Assembly: GCF_019711615.1 (NCBI RefSeq)
Contig: NZ_JAIGNS010000002.1
Coordinates: 1,041,501-1,105,500, forward strand
DNA length: 64,000 bases
Source: Qipengyuania intermedia
GTDB taxonomy: Bacteria > Pseudomonadota > Alphaproteobacteria > Sphingomonadales > Sphingomonadaceae
Reading direction: 5' to 3'
The notes beneath the pieces were generated by a model. That model made no database searches. It was not told the DNA's origin and saw only the letters and a list, made by a program, of their open reading frames with translations. Position numbers and translations under genes: made by a program. Numbering within the stretch: the stretch's first letter is position 1; every line of letters begins with the position of its first letter. Of the stretch, positions 18,567-26,367 are shown one piece after another.

Positions 18567-20722
18567 GCGACTTCCTCCTCGAACTGCGCAGCGAAGAAAT
18601 CCCGGCCCGCATGCAGGCGGGTGCGCGCGGCGAACTCGAAAAGCTGTTCCGCCGCGAGATGGATGCCGCCGGTGTCGAATGCGGCGAGATCACCGTCTGG
18701 TCGACGCCGCGCCGCCTCGCGCTGATTGCGCGCGGCCTTCCGGAAGTGACCAAGGCGGTCAGCGAGGAGCTGAAGGGTCCGCCCGTCGGTGCTCCCGACC
18801 AGGCGCTCGAAGGTTTCTGTCGCAAGGCGGGCGTCGAGAAGGGCGATCTCGAAACCCGCGATGTGAAGGGCAGGGCGACCTATTTCGCCGTGAAGAACAT
18901 ACCGGGCCGCGCGACGAAGGACCTGCTCGCCGAGGCGATCCCCGCGATCATCCGTGACTTCAGCTGGCCCAAGTCGATGCGCTGGGGTGCTGCTTCGATC
19001 AGCACCGAGAGCCTGCGCTGGGTGCGCCCGTTGTCGGGCATCGTAGCGCTGCTGGGCGACGACGTGGTCGAATGCGAGGTGCATGGCGTTACCTCCGGCT
19101 CGGTCACGCTGGGACACCGCTTCCACCATTCGGGCGACATCACCATCGGCAATGCTGATGACTATGCGATGAAGCTACGCGCCGGTCATGTCATCGTCGA
19201 CCATGAGGAACGTCAGGACCTGATCCGCTCGGGCGCGGCCAAGGTTGCCAGTGAAGCCGGTCTCACGCTGATAGAGGACGAGGGGCTGGTGATCGAGAAC
19301 GCGGGCCTCACCGAATGGCCGGTCCCGCTGCTCGGCCGGTTCGAGGAAGACTTCCTCGAAGTCCCGCCAGAGACGATCCAGCTTACCGCGCGCGTGAACC
19401 AGAAGTATTTCGTCTGCGAAGACGCGCAGGGTGAACTCGCAAACGCCTTCATCTGCACCGCCAATATCGAGGCGGAAGACGGCGGCGCGCGCGTGGTCGA
19501 CGGCAACCGCAAGGTCCTCGCCGCCCGCCTGTCCGACGCGCGCTTCTTCTGGGATGTCGATCGCAAGAAGACCCTCGCCGAGCACGCCAAGGGTCTGGAG
19601 CGGATCACCTTCCATGAAAAGCTGGGCACTGTAGCCGACAAGGTCGACCGCGTGGCCAAGCTGGCCGACTGGCTTGTGTTCGACGCCAAGGCTCCCAACG
19701 GCGATCACAATTTGGCGCGTCAGGCTGCCAAACTGAGCAAGGCCGATCTCGTGACCGAAATGGTCGGAGAATTCCCCGAACTACAGGGCCTGATGGGCGG
19801 CTACTACGCCAAGGCTGAAAGTCTCCCGGCGGAAGTCGCCGCAGCGATCCGCGATCACTACAAGCCCGTCGGCGCAAATGACGAAGTGCCCACAGCACCG
19901 ACCACGGTGGCCGTGAGCCTAGCCGACAAGCTCGACAATCTGCTCAGCTTCTTCAAGATCGACATCCTGCCGACCGGCTCGAAGGACCCGTTCGCGCTGC
20001 GCCGTGCGGCGCTCGGCTACCTCCGCCTTGTCCAAGCAAACGATCTCAGGCTCTCGCTCGACGAAGTTGCGCATGCCTGGGCAAGCAAGCCCATGCCCAA
20101 CTTGGCCGAAAAGCTTGCCGACTTCCTGCTCGACCGCCTCGCCGTGCAATTGCGCGATGAAGGTGTGCGCCACGACTACGTGCAGGCCTCGCGCAGCTGG
20201 CAGGGCCGCCCCGACCAGCGTATCGATCGGGTCGAAGGTCGGGCGAGGGCGCTCGCCGCGTTCCTCGGTACAGAAGACGGCGCGAACCTGCTCGCCGGAT
20301 ACAAGCGCGCCGCCAACATCCTCAAGAAGGAAGACTGGCACGGCGCGGAAGGCGAGATCGCGCGCACCGGCGAAGAAGACCCGCTGGCACTGGTCGACGA
20401 TCCCGACATGAAGGCGGTGATCGATGCCAAGATGAACGAGCGCCATGCCAGGGAGCTTTCCTACACACCCGAACCTGCCGAAAAGGCACTGATGGATGCC
20501 CTGGCGACTTCGGAACCGGCGGCCGCCCAGGCCATTGAAGCGGAAGACTTCTCCGGCGCGATGGCGGCTTTGGCCTCCCTGCGCGCACCCATCGACCGTT
20601 TCTTCGATGAAGTGACGGTAAATGCGGATGAAGAAAACAAGCGGGCACACCGCCTGGAGCTGCTTGCAGCCTTCCGTGCTGCAGTGCACAAAGTCGCCGA
20701 CTTCTCTCGTATCGAGGGGTAA
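18563..20722 (+). CDS. glyS: Glycyl-tRNA synthetase beta subunit
   Basis: GlyS binds tRNA-Gly and completes the alpha2beta2 enzyme. The 719-residue sequence starts [18 protein letters not shown], the family N-terminus. Conserved blocks [22 protein letters not shown] and [15 protein letters not shown] follow, with the HD-like and anticodon-binding regions toward the C-terminus ([20 protein letters not shown]). The ATGA overlap with glyQ implies translational coupling and balanced subunits. The 119 bp up to ppdK contain only a weak 5-bp hairpin. Confidence 0.99.
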   Translation: MSDFLLELRSEEIPARMQAGARGELEKLFRREMDAAGVECGEITVWSTPRRLALIARGLPEVTKAVSEELKGPPVGAPDQALEGFCRKAGVEKGDLETRDVKGRATYFAVKNIPGRATKDLLAEAIPAIIRDFSWPKSMRWGAASISTESLRWVRPLSGIVALLGDDVVECEVHGVTSGSVTLGHRFHHSGDITIGNADDYAMKLRAGHVIVDHEERQDLIRSGAAKVASEAGLTLIEDEGLVIENAGLTEWPVPLLGRFEEDFLEVPPETIQLTARVNQKYFVCEDAQGELANAFICTANIEAEDGGARVVDGNRKVLAARLSDARFFWDVDRKKTLAEHAKGLERITFHEKLGTVADKVDRVAKLADWLVFDAKAPNGDHNLARQAAKLSKADLVTEMVGEFPELQGLMGGYYAKAESLPAEVAAAIRDHYKPVGANDEVPTAPTTVAVSLADKLDNLLSFFKIDILPTGSKDPFALRRAALGYLRLVQANDLRLSLDEVAHAWASKPMPNLAEKLADFLLDRLAVQLRDEGVRHDYVQASRSWQGRPDQRIDRVEGRARALAAFLGTEDGANLLAGYKRAANILKKEDWHGAEGEIARTGEEDPLALVDDPDMKAVIDAKMNERHARELSYTPEPAEKALMDALATSEPAAAQAIEAEDFSGAMAALASLRAPIDRFFDEVTVNADEENKRAHRLELLAAFRAAVHKVADFSRIEG

Positions 20723-20841
20723 TCCCTTCGGTATGAGTGTCACCTTCGGCAAAGCGCCGCAGACCCCCGCATTTCCGCGGGTTCGGCGGCAGGAAATACG
20801 GGTGACGCACTGTCGCCTTTGTAAACTTTGAGGGATACTAC

Positions 20842-23505
20842 GTGACGGATACGGTCTTCACTTTCGGCGGCGATGCTCCGCATACGAATGCCCGGCAGAA
20901 GGACAAGACAGTCACCGGCGGCAAGGGCGCGAACCTTGCCGAAATGGCCAGCATCGGCATGCCGGTCCCTCCCGGCTTTACCATCGCCACCGAGGAATGC
21001 CTCAAATACCTCGAGCATGGCGGCGAGTTCGCTCCCGAACTGCGCAAGGCGATCGAAGACGCTCTGACCCATATCGAACGCACGGTCGGCAAGGGGTTTG
21101 GCGATGCAGCCGATCCGCTGCTCGTATCGGTACGTTCGGGAGCGGCGGTGTCGATGCCGGGTATGATGGACACCGTCCTCAACCTCGGCCTCAACGACGA
21201 GACGGTGGAAGGCCTCGCAAAGACGTCGGGCGACGAACGTTTCGCGTGGGACAGCTACCGCCGCTTCATCCAGATGTATTCCGACGTGGTGCTCGGTCTC
21301 GATCACGGCTTGTTCGAAGAAGCGCTCGAAATCACCAAGGAAGACAACGGCTTCTACGCCGACACGGAAATGTCGGCCGATGACTGGAAGGTGCTGGTCG
21401 CTGAATACAAGCGTATTGTCGCCGAAGAGCATGATGCGCCATTCCCGCAGGACCCGACCGAGCAGCTTTGGGGCGCGATCCGCGCCGTATTCGACAGCTG
21501 GGACAGCGAACGCGCGAAGGTTTACCGCCGCCTCAACGATATTCCGCACGACATGGGTACTGCCGTCAACGTGCAGGCCATGGTGTTCGGCAATATGGGC
21601 GATACCAGCGCCACGGGCGTCGCCTTCACCCGCGATCCATCGACCGGCGAGAAGGCCTATTACGGCGAATGGCTGGTGAATGCGCAGGGCGAGGACGTCG
21701 TCGCCGGCATCCGCACGCCGCAATACCTGACCAAGGCCGCGCGCGAAGCGGCAGGGGCCAAGCCGCTGAGCATGGAAGAGGCGATGCCCGAAGCCTATGC
21801 CGAGCTCGCGCGCCTCTTCGATCTGCTGGAACGGCATTACACCGACATGCAGGACATCGAATTCACGGTGCAGCAGGGCAAGCTGTGGCTGCTGCAGACC
21901 CGCAACGGCAAGCGCACCGCCAAGGCCGCGCTGAAGCTGGCAGTGGACATGGTCGGCGAAGGGCTGATCGACGAGAAGACCGCGATCCTGCGAGTCGATC
22001 CCATGGCGCTGGACCAGCTGCTTCACCCGACGCTCGACCCCGAGGCGCCGCGCGATGTGCTGACCACCGGCCTGCCTGCTTCGCCCGGTGCGGCAAGCGG
22101 CAAGATCGTGCTCGATGCCGATACGGCGGAACTGTGGGCCAATCGCGGGGAGAAGGTCATTCTCGTGCGCGTCGAAACCAGTCCGGAAGACATTCACGGC
22201 ATGCACGCGGCGACGGGCATCCTGACCGCTCGCGGCGGTATGACGAGCCATGCGGCAGTCGTCGCGCGCGGCATGGGCCGTCCGTGTGTGTCCGGCGCCT
22301 CGCAGGTGGCGATTGCGCGCGAAGGGCGCACGCTCACCATCGGCAATCGCGAATTAAAGGAAGGCGACACGATCACGATCGACGGCGCCAACGGCCAGGT
22401 CATGGCCGGCGAAGTTGCCACGATCGAGCCCGAGCTGGCCGGTGATTTCGGCACGCTGATGGAATGGGCCGACAAGCACCGCCGGATGCGCGTTCGCACC
22501 AATGCGGAGACGGAAACCGAGTGCCGCATGGCGCGCCAGTTCGGCGCAGAAGGCATCGGCCTGTGCCGGACCGAGCATATGTTCTTCGATGCGGACCGCA
22601 TCAGCCTGGTGCGCCAGATGATCTTGGCCGAAAACGAGGCCGGACGCCGCGCGGCGCTGGACCAGCTCCTGCCCGAACAGCGCAGCGATTTCGTCAAGAT
22701 CTTCGAGGTCATGGCGGGGCTTCCATGCACGATCCGCCTGCTCGACCCGCCGCTCCACGAATTCCTGCCGCATGGCGATGCGGAGTTCGAGGAACTGGCC
22801 AAGGCAACCGGCTTCAGCGTCGACAAGCTGCGCCGCCGCGCGGGTGAATTGCATGAATTCAACCCGATGCTGGGCCATCGTGGCTGTCGTCTCGGAATCA
22901 CCTATCCCGAGATTTACGAGATGCAGGCGCGCGCCATTTTCGAGGCGGCATGCGAAGTCGCCAAGGCAAGCGGCGAAGCGCCCGTGCCGGAAATCATGAT
23001 CCCGCTGGTGGCCACCCGCCGCGAGCTGGAATTGCTCAAGGACGTCGTCGACAAGGCGGCCCAGTCGGTCTTCGAAACCTCCGGCTGCACGGTCGATTAC
23101 CTCGTCGGGACAATGATCGAACTGCCGCGTGCGGCGCTGATGGCAGGCGAAATTGCCGAAGTCGGGGAATTCTTCAGCTTCGGCACGAACGACCTCACCC
23201 AGACCACGCTCGGCGTCAGCCGCGACGATGCGGGCCGCTTCCTCACGACCTATGTCGACAAGGGGATCTTTGCGCGCGATCCCTTCGTGAGCCTCGATAT
23301 CGATGGCGTGGGCCAGCTGGTCGAACTCGCAGCGGAGCGGGGCCGGGCGACGCGCGGAGATATCAAGCTGGGTATCTGCGGCGAACATGGCGGCGATCCG
23401 GCCAGCATCGCGTTCTGCGAAGCTACCGGGCTGGACTACGTCAGCGCCTCGCCTTACCGCGTGCCAATCGCAAGGCTGGCGGCGGCGCAGGCGAACCTAC
23501 GCTAG
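20842..23505 (+). CDS. ppdK: Pyruvate, phosphate dikinase
   Basis: PPDK interconverts pyruvate, ATP and phosphate with PEP, AMP and pyrophosphate, in gluconeogenesis or PEP supply. The 887-residue protein has an N-terminal nucleotide-binding domain (TGGKGANLAEMASIGMPVPP, then MPGMMDTVLNLGLND). The swivelling phosphohistidine domain has GGMTSHAAVVARGMG with His470. The PEP/pyruvate barrel ends in GICGEHGGDP with Cys846. All key residues are intact. The start is GTG. Its 3' end overlaps the convergent methyltransferase gene by four bases. Confidence 0.98.
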   Translation: MTDTVFTFGGDAPHTNARQKDKTVTGGKGANLAEMASIGMPVPPGFTIATEECLKYLEHGGEFAPELRKAIEDALTHIERTVGKGFGDAADPLLVSVRSGAAVSMPGMMDTVLNLGLNDETVEGLAKTSGDERFAWDSYRRFIQMYSDVVLGLDHGLFEEALEITKEDNGFYADTEMSADDWKVLVAEYKRIVAEEHDAPFPQDPTEQLWGAIRAVFDSWDSERAKVYRRLNDIPHDMGTAVNVQAMVFGNMGDTSATGVAFTRDPSTGEKAYYGEWLVNAQGEDVVAGIRTPQYLTKAAREAAGAKPLSMEEAMPEAYAELARLFDLLERHYTDMQDIEFTVQQGKLWLLQTRNGKRTAKAALKLAVDMVGEGLIDEKTAILRVDPMALDQLLHPTLDPEAPRDVLTTGLPASPGAASGKIVLDADTAELWANRGEKVILVRVETSPEDIHGMHAATGILTARGGMTSHAAVVARGMGRPCVSGASQVAIAREGRTLTIGNRELKEGDTITIDGANGQVMAGEVATIEPELAGDFGTLMEWADKHRRMRVRTNAETETECRMARQFGAEGIGLCRTEHMFFDADRISLVRQMILAENEAGRRAALDQLLPEQRSDFVKIFEVMAGLPCTIRLLDPPLHEFLPHGDAEFEELAKATGFSVDKLRRRAGELHEFNPMLGHRGCRLGITYPEIYEMQARAIFEAACEVAKASGEAPVPEIMIPLVATRRELELLKDVVDKAAQSVFETSGCTVDYLVGTMIELPRAALMAGEIAEVGEFFSFGTNDLTQTTLGVSRDDAGRFLTTYVDKGIFARDPFVSLDIDGVGQLVELAAERGRATRGDIKLGICGEHGGDPASIAFCEATGLDYVSASPYRVPIARLAAAQANLR

Positions 23506-24260
23506 TCTTTCCAGCCGGTTAGGGTCAAAATCTCGAAAGTTTCGATGACTCGCCCCCGGTCGTTCGCACCGGCAAGGAATGCCTCTCGCGCTCTTTCGAG
23601 CGCTGCCTTGCCGAGCGGAGGGGGCGCAGAGGCAAGGCTGGAGCCGAGGCCCTGATCGCGCAGGTCCTGCACCAGGCGATCAAGCGAGGAGAAGGCCACC
23701 TCCACGCTCCGGCTGTCGACCACCTGGCGGCGGAACAGGGCTCTTTGCATGAGTCCCGATGCCGAAGCGTTGTCGACCAGCGGATGCATCCGTGCCGAGG
23801 GCCGGTCCGGTTCGGCAGCGATCATGGCGCGGCGCAGGTTCGCAAGGCTTCCTGAACCGATCATGCTGGCGAGGAGGATGCCATCCTCGGCGAGCGCAGC
23901 GCGCAGGTGGAGCAGGGCGCCCGGCAGGTCGTTGACCCGGCCGAGCGAGGCCAGGCTGACAATCAGGTCGAACTGGCCGCTGGGTAGCGGCGCCTCTTCA
24001 TCGAGGCTGCGAACGTCGGTTTCTTCGACAACGGCGCCGTTGCCTCTCAACGACAGGGCCAGCGTCCCGGTCCAGTCTCCGATCACCAGCACGCGCTTCG
24101 GCGCAAGTCGCATGAACTCGAGGCGCTCGAGAACGTCCTCGACCATGTCGTCCATGACGTAGCGCGCCGCATCGCGCTGGGACTGGCGGACCAGCAGGCG
24201 GCGCAGGCCGGCGATCCGGCGTTGGCGCGAGAAAATGCGGGGAGGCGACCGTGTTTCCAT
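23502..24260 (-). CDS. SAM-dependent methyltransferase domain protein (NDUFAF5/BioC-like)
   Basis: The 252-residue protein has a class I methyltransferase core. Motif I reads RVLVIGDWTG, and the acidic loop and motif IV region are in QFDLIVSLASLGRVNDLPG. The N-terminus IFSRQRRIAGLRR and the aligned RDAARYVMDDMVEDVLERL resemble the bacterial relatives of NDUFAF5, placed beside comF in many alphaproteobacteria. The start at 24260 is the likely ATG; a longer frame overlaps the comF leader. The substrate is not known, and a BioC-like role is only an alternative. Confidence 0.78.
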   Translation of the reverse strand: METRSPPRIFSRQRRIAGLRRLLVRQSQRDAARYVMDDMVEDVLERLEFMRLAPKRVLVIGDWTGTLALSLRGNGAVVEETDVRSLDEEAPLPSGQFDLIVSLASLGRVNDLPGALLHLRAALAEDGILLASMIGSGSLANLRRAMIAAEPDRPSARMHPLVDNASASGLMQRALFRRQVVDSRSVEVAFSSLDRLVQDLRDQGLGSSLASAPPPLGKAALERAREAFLAGANDRGRVIETFEILTLTGWKD

Positions 24261-24329
24261 GCTGGGCGCACTGCCGCTCTTGCCAGCGCGATGCAAGCGC
24301 GGCACGACAACGGCATGGGGAGATTAGCC

Positions 24330-25103
24330 ATGATCGGGAGACATTTGCGCGACGGTGCGGCTCCCCTCGTCGATCTCGTCTATCCTCCGCGCTGTCCTGC
24401 TTGCGGCGATGCGACCGGCGAACATGGCGGCCTGTGCCAGGAATGCTGGGGCGGTCTCGTAATTCCCGGCGATCCCAGCTGCAGCCTGTGCCAGCGCCCT
24501 TTCGGCGAAGGGACGCCCGATCGGGAACAGGTGTGTGCACCATGCCTCGGCAGGAAGCCCATCCACGACGGTATCGCTGCCGGAACGCTCTACACCGACG
24601 TCTCGCGCAAGCTCGTCCTCGGCTTCAAGCACGGTCGCAAGATCGGCCTTGCCCCTCTGCTGGCCCGGCTCATTGCTGCACGGGTTCCGCCGGGGCCTGT
24701 CGACAGGGTTATCGTCCCGGTCCCGCTGCATCGCTGGCGTCTTTGGACCCGCGGCTTCAACCAGGCTACGTTGCTGGGGAGGGAATTGGAACGATCAGGG
24801 CGGGGCAGGCTGTTGGTTGACGCGCTCGAACGCACCCGGGCGACACCCAGCCTCGGCGGAATGGGCGCTAAAGCCCGTGCGAAGGTTCTCGGCGGTGCGA
24901 TAAGAGTTCGCGCGCCCATGGTGGCTCAGCTCTAAGGTCGGGACATTCTCTTGGTCGACGACGTGCTGACCAGCGGCGCTACAAGCGAAGCATGCGTGCG
25001 AGCCCTTAAAAAGGCAGGAGCCCGGTCAGTCGTAATCTGCTGTTTTTCACGGGTCCTCGACGAGGCACTCGTCAGCGCCAAGCGACAGAAGCTCTCCCAA
25101 TAA
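24330..25103 (+). pseudogene. comF: ComF-family phosphoribosyltransferase-like protein, interrupted by in-frame TAA
   Basis: ComF proteins are linked to DNA uptake and helicase partners. The N-terminus is intact, with four-cysteine zinc clusters (PPRCPACGD, CQECW, CSLCQRPF, CAPCLG) and VPVPLHRWRLWTRGFNQA. At 24933-24935 the frame reads GCT CAG CTC TAA GGT CGG GAC ATT. Beyond that stop, in the same frame, the phosphoribosyltransferase motif LLVDDVLTSGAT and the normal C-terminus continue to a TAA at 25101-25103. Relatives typically have LKGR or LRGR here, so one A-to-T change (AAA to TAA) explains the stop. The ATG at 24330 has GGGGAG upstream. Sequencing error is possible. Confidence 0.85.
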
Positions 25104-25345
25104 GCGAAACGCCCGGAACCTTTCGGTCCCGGGCGCCACGTGACGAAATACACCGGACCCGTCTTGCGACTAGATGCAAACCCCCCAGTATGCATCGGGT
25201 CCTATCCCTCATGGTTACCGGGTGCGCCGCATTAGTACCCCCATGCGGCAGCGGACCCGGGACCCCCTGAACCCGAGCCGTCTCGCGACACCCAAGATCC
25301 GGTTGGCAGACCTCACATTGCCTGCGAGAAGGAACATCACTCAAA
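25104..25345 (-). ncRNA. Candidate structured non-coding RNA in a 345-bp gap (strand tentative)
   Basis: The gap 25104-25448 contains no convincing protein gene but many nested inverted repeats. GTGACG (25140-25145) can pair with CATCAC (25335-25340, one G-U) as a closing stem. Within it are GGACCC/GGGTCC (25155-25160, 25197-25202) around GATGCA/TGCATC, then CCGGGT/ACCCGG (25218-25223, 25255-25260) around GCCGCAT/ATGCGGC, and TCTCGC/GCGAGA (25281-25286, 25324-25329). The end hairpin at 25111-25134 has a GAAA loop only on the minus strand, which favours that strand. A 6S-type RNA is one possibility, but I cannot assign a family. Confidence 0.4.
25111..25134 (-). terminator. Stem-loop with GAAA tetraloop, probable terminator
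   Basis: GCCCGGAACC (25111-25120) pairs with GGTCCCGGGC (25125-25134), nine of ten positions. On the minus strand the loop is GAAA closed by C-G, and GTTTCGCTT follows the stem. It could end a minus-strand transcript of the structured gap, or serve comF on the plus strand, where no T-run follows. Confidence 0.5.
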
Positions 25346-25448
25346 CATGCCGCCCATTGAATAGGCATTCGCAATTTGGGTCGATTTTGAAACACCCTTG
25401 TGGTTATCGTGCAACAAGCTGTCGTATTTTTACAAAACGGACCATTCC

Positions 25449-25823
25449 ATGACCATTTCCAAAACCGAACGCGAGCAGGGAAAGGTCTTTGCACCGAAGT
25501 TCGATGCCAACGGATTGCTCACCGCGGTGGTCGTGAACGCGGCGAGTCGCGAGGTCCTGATGGTCGCGTTCATGGACGCAGAGGCGCTGGATAAAACGAT
25601 CGAGACGGGGCTGGCCCACTTTCATTCGCGGTCTCGTGGCATGTTGTGGCTGAAGGGCGAAACGTCGGGCAATGTGCTGCGAGTGGAAAAGATCATGGTC
25701 GATTGCGATCAGGATGCGTTGGTCTTGGAATGCAGCCCGGCGGGACCGACCTGTCACACAGGGGCGACCAGCTGTTTCTATCGCAAGCTCGAAGACGGCG
25801 TTCTCCAACCCGTCAACACTTGA
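25449..25823 (+). CDS. hisI: Phosphoribosyl-AMP cyclohydrolase
   Basis: HisI opens the purine ring of phosphoribosyl-AMP, the third step of histidine synthesis. The 124-residue protein has VVVNAASREVLMVAFMD, LAHFHSRSRGMLWLKGETSGN and the metal site VDCDQDALVLEC followed by CHTGATSCF. It is monofunctional, with no HisE domain, as usual in alphaproteobacteria. No other his gene is nearby. The ATG at 25449 gives the family N-terminus. Immediately after its stop lies the operator-like repeat of the MerR gene. Confidence 0.97.
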   Translation: MTISKTEREQGKVFAPKFDANGLLTAVVVNAASREVLMVAFMDAEALDKTIETGLAHFHSRSRGMLWLKGETSGNVLRVEKIMVDCDQDALVLECSPAGPTCHTGATSCFYRKLEDGVLQPVNT

Positions 25824-25828
25824 CGCTT

Positions 25829-25838
25829 ACGTAAACGT
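25829..25838 (+). promoter_or_regulatory. ACGT-N2-ACGT inverted repeat upstream of MerR-type regulator
   Basis: ACGTAAACGT lies between the hisI stop and the MerR start, just after a -35-like TTGACG (25820-25825). MerR-family regulators bind symmetric sites inside the promoter spacer. Repeats of this ACGT form are reported for fatty-acid and branched-chain catabolism regulators of the family. Autoregulation is inferred from position only. The core is just ten bases and the outer bases are not symmetric. Confidence 0.4.
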
Positions 25839-25855
25839 TGCGTTAGAAGGGAGGC

Positions 25856-26311
25856 ATGTCCCAGCCTCTCAGAAATCCCTCCGCGAACGAAGATTCCGAC
25901 CGTCGCCATGCAGGCGCTCATCTCGAACGCCCGGACAAGCTCGAGCGTGAACAGTATTCCATTTCGGACCTGACGAGCGAATTCGAGTGCACGGCGAGGG
26001 CACTTCGTTTCTACGAGGACGAAGGCTTGATCGCGCCTTCGAGGGTGGGGCTGACCCGCATCTATTCGAAGCGCGATCGCGCGCGCCTTGCGTGGATCAT
26101 GCGCGCGAAAAACGTGGGCTTCTCGCTCACGGAAATCCGCGAGATGATCGACCTTTACGATCTGGACGATGGTCGCGCCGAACAGCGCCGCGTCACCCTC
26201 GAGAAGTGCCGTCGCCACGTGGCCAAGCTTAAGGCGCAGCGCGCGGATATCGACAGTTCGATCAAGGAATTGACCGAGTTCATCAGCCTGGTCGAAGACC
26301 AGCTGGACTGA
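25856..26311 (+). CDS. MerR-family transcriptional regulator, probable acyl-CoA catabolism regulator
   Basis: The 151-residue protein has a 30-residue polar N-terminal extension. The MerR winged helix follows (YSISDLTSEFECTARALRFY, then EDEGLIAPSR), with the second wing RIYSKRDRARLAWI and a C-terminal dimerisation helix (about 110-151). There are no cysteines placed as in metal-sensing members. It lies 57 bp upstream of an acyl-CoA dehydrogenase gene, so an acyl-CoA-responsive LiuR-like role is likely but inferred. GGGAGG precedes the ATG. Confidence 0.88.
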   Translation: MSQPLRNPSANEDSDRRHAGAHLERPDKLEREQYSISDLTSEFECTARALRFYEDEGLIAPSRVGLTRIYSKRDRARLAWIMRAKNVGFSLTEIREMIDLYDLDDGRAEQRRVTLEKCRRHVAKLKAQRADIDSSIKELTEFISLVEDQLD

Positions 26312-26367
26312 TTTCCCTCCCCGGCGAGACCTCGCCAAAAGCATAAAATTCTCTCCAAGGACCAACC

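Noticed and set aside
20766-20781. CCCGC/GCGGG hairpin between glyS and ppdK
   Set aside because: A five-base stem without a T-run is too weak to call a terminator or attenuator in GC-rich DNA.
20740-22251. 503-codon open frame antisense to ppdK
   Set aside because: It is opposite the catalytic gene and has no family similarity or ribosome site.
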